Source of the DNA: Lentisphaeria bacterium
GTDB lineage: Bacteria; Verrucomicrobiota; Lentisphaeria; Victivallales; Victivallaceae
DNA: 64,000 nt
NCBI GenBank assembly: GCA_018265615.1
Contig: JABLYX010000009.1
Location: forward strand, 1 to 64,000
Direction of reading: 5' to 3'
Shown piece after piece: positions 59,989-64,000 of this stretch. Every line of letters starts with the position of its first letter. Position 1 is the stretch's first letter. Both the position numbers and the translations under genes were made by a program. The notes beneath the pieces are model-generated. The model made no database searches. It had not been told where the DNA came from and saw only the letters and a program-made list of their open reading frames with translations.

Positions 59989-60747
59989 ATGAAATTTTTC
60001 GTAATGGCGCTTGCACTGTTCCTGGCGGCAGGACTTTCGGCGGGCGAGATGAAACGCTTGCAGTATCAGGGGCTTCCCTATTGCCAGACGCTGGAGAATC
60101 CCGATGCCGCGGGCGGTGTGACATTGATTCTCTTGCTGCACGGACGGAGCAGGTGCGGCTCTGACAATAAAAGACAACTGGATCAGAAGGCGTTGCCGCC
60201 GATTCAGGACTATGCGCGGAAAAAAGGACGGAAGATTCTGATACTGCTTCCCCAATGTCCTTCCGGCAAAGACTGGCTCCGCGGCGGACGAAATGTATCT
60301 GCCAGTGGACGCCGGAATGCTTTCCGCGGCAAACGGAATGCATCCTCCGGCGAACAAGATGCTCCCGGCATGATCGCGGCAGAACTTGTCAAAGTCAAAA
60401 TGAAAGAGTTCAATATTCCGGCAAACAGGGTTTTCATCTCCGGTTTTTCGATGGGTGGTGCGGCGTGCTACGGGATCATGATGAAAAATCCGGGACTTTT
60501 TTCCAGAGCGCTGATCGTAAGTTCGGGTGGACAACCGAACATGGCGACAAGACTCCGGGGCGATTTTTATCTCGTACAGGGAGAAAACGACGAATTGTTC
60601 CCGCCGGCCAAAGCGCAAAGCACAGCCGATGCGCTGCGCAATAACCCGGAGTGCAGCGTACAGTTGAAGGTCGTTCCAGGCAAAGACCACTCCGGCGCGG
60701 CCGATGCCGCCTATACCGGAGAGATTCTCGACTGGCTGTTTCAATGA
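59989..60747 (+). CDS. secreted alpha/beta-hydrolase (esterase/phospholipase type)
   Basis: A 252-residue protein with a Sec leader (KFFVMALALFLAAGLSAGE). The fold follows the dienelactone-hydrolase/feruloyl-esterase pattern: LILLLHGRSRCGSDN (oxyanion region), VFISGFSMGGAACYGIM (nucleophile Ser), VQGENDELFPP (acid) and VPGKDHSGAA (His). A region of basic residues (RNVSASGRRNAFRGKRNAS) is inserted before the nucleophile. AGGTG precedes ATG 59989. It separates the two copies of the repeat-gene/sigma duplication. Confidence 0.8.
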   Translation: MKFFVMALALFLAAGLSAGEMKRLQYQGLPYCQTLENPDAAGGVTLILLLHGRSRCGSDNKRQLDQKALPPIQDYARKKGRKILILLPQCPSGKDWLRGGRNVSASGRRNAFRGKRNASSGEQDAPGMIAAELVKVKMKEFNIPANRVFISGFSMGGAACYGIMMKNPGLFSRALIVSSGGQPNMATRLRGDFYLVQGENDELFPPAKAQSTADALRNNPECSVQLKVVPGKDHSGAADAAYTGEILDWLFQ

Positions 60748-60813
60748 CCGGCTGAACAAGTTTTTGTACTTTATTTTTGTTGTTTATTGAATTAATTTTT
60801 CTGTATTTACGCA

Positions 60814-60901
60814 GGGTTTGAAAAATGGGCTCAGGGATGGCCTGAAGAAAGGGCTGAGGACCGGTCTCAGGAAAGGACAAATCAACGGCGCGAAGAAATA
60901 A
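60814..60901 (+). pseudogene. 3' remnant of a second Gly/Lys-repeat gene
   Basis: Encodes GLKNGLRDGLKKGLRTGLRK, then GQINGAKK and a stop. It matches the last 29 residues of 59523-59810 at both protein and DNA level. No start or leader is present; AT-rich sequence lies directly upstream. Confidence 0.8.
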
Positions 60902-61026
60902 ACTTCACGGCACCGGCTCTTGGATCAACTGATTCGGGAGCTGTTGAGCTTGCTATCCAATAAAAAAGGCGTTAAATTAAACCACAGAGCGTTTTACAAG
61001 AACATGCCATGTAAGGATTCCGTAAT

Positions 61027-61623
61027 ATGTCACAGCCAGATACAGAACGACTTAACTCCATTGCGGGGATGTTGATGGAATATCGGGAGCGGTTGCTGAA
61101 TTTGGCGAAACGCAATCTGAATCCGATTTTACTGCGCCGCGTCACCCCGGAAGACGTGGTTCAGGATACATTGTCCGCCGCGTGTCAGAAGATTGATTTT
61201 CTGGAGAACAATCCGGAAGTTCCGGTTTATTTCAAACTGCGGACGATCCTCTTTCAAACCATTACCGCACTGGAACGAAAACATTTGCAAAGCCGGAAAC
61301 GCGATGCCTACAAAGAGCTGGATGTTGCCGAGCCGAAGGATGAGGCCACCGGAAAATTGAATTGGAATATGTTCGCGGATTCCGTCACCGGACCATTGAC
61401 CGAAATTGCACGGATTGATCGTTATGAGTTTTTGAAAAAAGCGTTTGAGGAACTGTCGGAAAACGATCGTCAAATTTTGGAACTGCGTCATTTTGACAAT
61501 ATGTCAAACGCAGATTGTGCCGAAATCTTGCATATCACGGCGAAGAACGCCAGCATCCGGTATGTCCGGGCACTGGAACGTCTGCAAAAACTGTTGGTTG
61601 AATTCAGCGAGTTTCGCCCATGA
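61027..61623 (+). CDS. ECF-type RNA polymerase sigma factor
   Basis: A 198-residue protein with region 2 (RVTPEDVVQDTLSAACQK) and region 4 (ELSENDRQILELRHFDN, ADCAEILHITAKNASIRYVRAL). The overall form is that of Planctomycete/Lentisphaera sigma factors encoded next to Ser/Thr kinases. The stop overlaps the kinase start (ATGA), so it is probably controlled by the kinase. A good candidate to recognise the three 31-nt elements at 58.3-59.5 kb; inference. Confidence 0.87.
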   Translation: MSQPDTERLNSIAGMLMEYRERLLNLAKRNLNPILLRRVTPEDVVQDTLSAACQKIDFLENNPEVPVYFKLRTILFQTITALERKHLQSRKRDAYKELDVAEPKDEATGKLNWNMFADSVTGPLTEIARIDRYEFLKKAFEELSENDRQILELRHFDNMSNADCAEILHITAKNASIRYVRALERLQKLLVEFSEFRP

Positions 61624-63830
61624 GTGAAAATATTACATTTGAAGATCTGGTCGAGCAGTTCCTGGAGCGTTGTCATCTTGGCGATACGCCGGATATCAAT
61701 TCGTATGCAGAGCAATATCCGGAACATGCGAAACGACTCAGGGAGCTTTTGCCGTTGCTGCTGCAAATGGAAGAGTACGCCGAAAGAAAAACACAGAAAA
61801 TCACACCGGAATTGTCTGCTTTGCCGGATTTGTCCAACACGGATTATCAGCTGCTGCGGAAAATCGGTTCCGGCGGCATGGGGGTGGTCTTTGAAGCCCG
61901 GCAGATTTCACTGAACCGTAAAGTCGCAGTTAAAATTCTTGCGGCTTCGCATCTGGCTGACTCCAGGCAAAGAAAGATACTGGAGAATGAGGCGCAAGTC
62001 ATCGCCATGCTTCATCATCCCAATATCGTCAAAGTGTTCAGTGCCGATTGTAATTCCGGACGCTGTTTTTATGCCATGGAATTGATTCAGGGGAAAGGGC
62101 TGGACCAATGTGCGTTCGATGATTTACGGAAAATCGCAAAAATCGGTCTCCAGGCGGCCAAAGCACTGGCATATGCCCACAGCTGCAATGTGTTGCACCG
62201 CGACATCAAACCAGGCAACCTGCTTCTGGATACAGAGGGAGAACTGCACGTCAGCGATTTCGGGCTGGCATTCATCCTGCGGACGCCGGACGGCGTTCGG
62301 GAAACAGCAGGCACGCAAAGCGGCACGTTGCGTTACATGGCTCCGGAAAGACTGGCGCACGGCATCAACACGTTTGCCGGCGACCAGTATTCGCTTGGCG
62401 TAACCCTCTATGAGCTGGTGACAAAAATGCCGATCGTTTCCGAAAAAAATCCCAAGGAACTGATCGCGCGAATCGTCAGGGAGCCGCTGCCGCCTTTGAC
62501 GTGCGCCGAACCCGATCTCGCGGCCATTCTCAATAAATGCATTCGTTTCGACCCTCTGGAGCGTTACGCAAGCATGGATGAGGTCGCCGAGGATTTGCAG
62601 CATTTTCTCAATCATGAAGCGGTTGCGGCTGCAAAGCCATCTCCGATCCGGCGTTTCCGGTTGTGGGCGAAACGAAAACCGGCGGTGGCGGCATTGAGCC
62701 TCGTCGGAATGGTGTTGTTTTGTGCATTTATTATCACTCTTGCAGTCGGATACATCCGCACTGACGCCGCGAGAAAGCTGGCCGAAAGGAACGCCGCCAG
62801 TGCGAATGCGACACTTTCGGATATTTTCGCTCATATCGAACGTCAGACGCCGACTGCCGGAGGCAGCGAGCTCCTTTCTCGTCTGATGCCTTACTATCAG
62901 GAAATTGCACAACAGCGCAAATTGCCGAAAACGCAAATCGTCGAAGCCAATATAATGGCGGGCACGGCTGCTATGCGTTCCGGAGATTATAAGATCGCGG
63001 AGGATGCATTTCGTCGAGTGTGTGAATTACAATCGAATGCCTTTGCCATGAATCTGCTTGCTGAAGCCCTGAACCGACAGGGAAAAAAGCGGCAAGCCGC
63101 CCAGGCTTTCCGGCAGGTCGCGGAACAATATCCTGATTCCTGCGAAGCGGTTTGCGCACTTCAGGCGCTTGGAGAATATCGCAAAGCTTTTGATTTGGTC
63201 CGTCAACTCCTGCAAAACGAGCCGAAAAATCCCGGATACCGTTTTCAATATGCACTTTTACTGGGGAATCACCCGACGCTTTTCCGCTCGGCCCGGATTG
63301 CCGGAGTCGAACCTAATGCCGTGACGCTGCTGAACGAACTGACTGAGGAGTACCCGGACCGGCCGGAATACGGCTTGGCGCTGGTGGAGCTGATGTGCCG
63401 CAAAATGCAATATGCCAAACGCTTCAAGGAGCGCGATTGGAAAGAGCTTGATTTGGCGCTGTCGCTCTCCGACCGGCTGCTGGGACGTTTTCCGAATACG
63501 CCGGGCGTGGTTCCCTCAGTTGTCGAGCTGCGCCAATCTTACATAAGTGCCCTGCGCCGCAACGGAGACTTGAGCGCCGGGCGCAAGGAGACGGAACGCT
63601 TGCAGGGGATGCTGGAAATTCTTTTCCATAATCCGGAAACGCCCGATTCCGCCAAAGAGTCGCTTCTGGCGATGCAGTTGGAACGTTTGGCTCAGCTCGC
63701 CGACAGAAAACAATCCGAGGCGTTCGAGCTGTTGTCCGCCAGAATTCGTGGAGAATTGAAGGAGTATCACGGCACAAAATCAGAGGAATTTCAGGAAACG
63801 TTAAATCAACTGTCCGCCGACAGGAAATGA
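61620..63830 (+). CDS. transmembrane Ser/Thr protein kinase with TPR sensor domain
   Basis: A 736-residue protein. N-terminal helical segment, kinase domain about 76-335: LRKIGSGGMGVVFEAR, VAVKIL, VLHRDIKPGN (HRD intact), VSDFGLAF, LRYMAPERL. Membrane helix about 355-378. The C-terminal about 350 residues are tetratricopeptide-like (AMRSGDYKIAEDAFRRVCEL, LAEALNRQGKKRQAAQAFRQ) and would face outward. Coupled to the ECF sigma gene. In Planctomycetes-type systems such kinases activate the partner sigma by phosphorylation; that is known for the group and inferred here. Confidence 0.88.
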   Translation: MSENITFEDLVEQFLERCHLGDTPDINSYAEQYPEHAKRLRELLPLLLQMEEYAERKTQKITPELSALPDLSNTDYQLLRKIGSGGMGVVFEARQISLNRKVAVKILAASHLADSRQRKILENEAQVIAMLHHPNIVKVFSADCNSGRCFYAMELIQGKGLDQCAFDDLRKIAKIGLQAAKALAYAHSCNVLHRDIKPGNLLLDTEGELHVSDFGLAFILRTPDGVRETAGTQSGTLRYMAPERLAHGINTFAGDQYSLGVTLYELVTKMPIVSEKNPKELIARIVREPLPPLTCAEPDLAAILNKCIRFDPLERYASMDEVAEDLQHFLNHEAVAAAKPSPIRRFRLWAKRKPAVAALSLVGMVLFCAFIITLAVGYIRTDAARKLAERNAASANATLSDIFAHIERQTPTAGGSELLSRLMPYYQEIAQQRKLPKTQIVEANIMAGTAAMRSGDYKIAEDAFRRVCELQSNAFAMNLLAEALNRQGKKRQAAQAFRQVAEQYPDSCEAVCALQALGEYRKAFDLVRQLLQNEPKNPGYRFQYALLLGNHPTLFRSARIAGVEPNAVTLLNELTEEYPDRPEYGLALVELMCRKMQYAKRFKERDWKELDLALSLSDRLLGRFPNTPGVVPSVVELRQSYISALRRNGDLSAGRKETERLQGMLEILFHNPETPDSAKESLLAMQLERLAQLADRKQSEAFELLSARIRGELKEYHGTKSEEFQETLNQLSADRK

Positions 63831-63837
63831 GGTGTTT

Positions 63838-64000
63838 ATGATTCGATTGTTCTTTGCTGCTTTAATGCTGTGCGGGGTATCCGCATATGCCGATGTAGAA
63901 GTCTTTGATTATCCGGATTGCAAAATTTACGCGATTCAGGACGCGCCGAACCGCTTCCCGGCAATGCTGTTTGCCAGTGTCGATCCGCGGGAACGTTTTG
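63838..64000 (+). CDS. secreted protein, partial (C-terminus outside window)
   Basis: ATG 63838 lies 8 bp after the kinase stop, with GAGGTG upstream. The first 54 residues start with a Sec leader (IRLFFAALMLCGVSAYAD) and continue YPDCKIYAIQDAPNRFPA. The stretch KIYAIQD resembles the first strand of metallo-beta-lactamase-fold hydrolases, but this is too short for assignment. Probably the third gene of the sigma/kinase operon. Confidence 0.6.
   Translation, partial: MIRLFFAALMLCGVSAYADVEVFDYPDCKIYAIQDAPNRFPAMLFASVDPRERF

Noticed and set aside
1..64000. CRISPR arrays, rRNA genes, riboswitches, replication origin
   Set aside because: No regularly spaced direct repeats, rRNA-like sequence, recognisable aptamer or DnaA-box cluster was seen on reading; a covariance-model search was not possible.

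Overview
The window reads as chromosomal DNA from a PVC-superphylum bacterium, most likely Lentisphaerota and Victivallis-like. This is inferred from DUF1559-type pseudopilins with LIELLVVI N-termini, a Planctomycete/Lentisphaera-style pairing of an ECF sigma factor with a Ser/Thr kinase, glycosidase-rich operons and moderately high GC. No 16S or other marker gene is present, so the taxonomy is provisional.

Region 1 (1-1.8 kb) is mobile-element DNA: the N-terminal part of a MobF (TrwC/TraI) relaxase runs off the left edge, followed by about 750 bp without a recognisable gene.

Region 2 (1.8-35.2 kb) is the most interesting part. It is a large multi-operon redox locus with two AdhR/YyaN-type MerR regulators. 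Six promoters share one architecture: TTGACT, exactly 18 bp, then a TATCTT-like -10, with a GAGTnACT-centred palindrome inside the spacer. They drive Fe- and Zn-alcohol dehydrogenases, a tandem rhodanese lipoprotein, an esterase, ferredoxin-type aldo/keto reductases (AKRs), SDRs, flavodoxins, an FMN reductase and a sensor kinase. The last operon carries a NapH-NapG-like polyferredoxin, larB-larC-larE (nickel-pincer cofactor synthesis), tatA-tatC and five AKRs with C-terminal Fe-S domains. Many of these normally cytoplasmic enzymes carry Sec, lipoprotein or Tat signals, so the locus looks like an envelope-located electrophile/aldehyde redox system with its own translocase and electron-delivery module. 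Several genes in one duplicated branch (18.8-22.1 kb) are decaying.

Region 3 (35.2-37.2 kb) holds the 3' half of a tRNA-Asn gene, which is an att-type scar, followed by a tyrosine recombinase.

Region 4 (37.3-54.4 kb) is a carbohydrate-utilisation block enclosed by a 162-bp inverted repeat with one mismatch. It contains glycosidase-type genes, a DUF5107/TPR protein, a large secreted protein, a pseudopilin and a LacI regulator. Its right part is a graveyard of truncated GH2, GH20 and GH95 genes, an integrase stub and an IS110 remnant.

Region 5 (54.4-64 kb) encodes an envelope/stress module: a membrane sulfatase-fold protein, a methyltransferase, a 50-residue membrane peptide, a SUMF1-domain protein, a Gly/Lys-repeat secreted protein, an esterase, an ECF sigma factor and a TPR-containing kinase. 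Three promoters there share a 31-nt element, and the repeat-protein/sigma unit has been partially duplicated.
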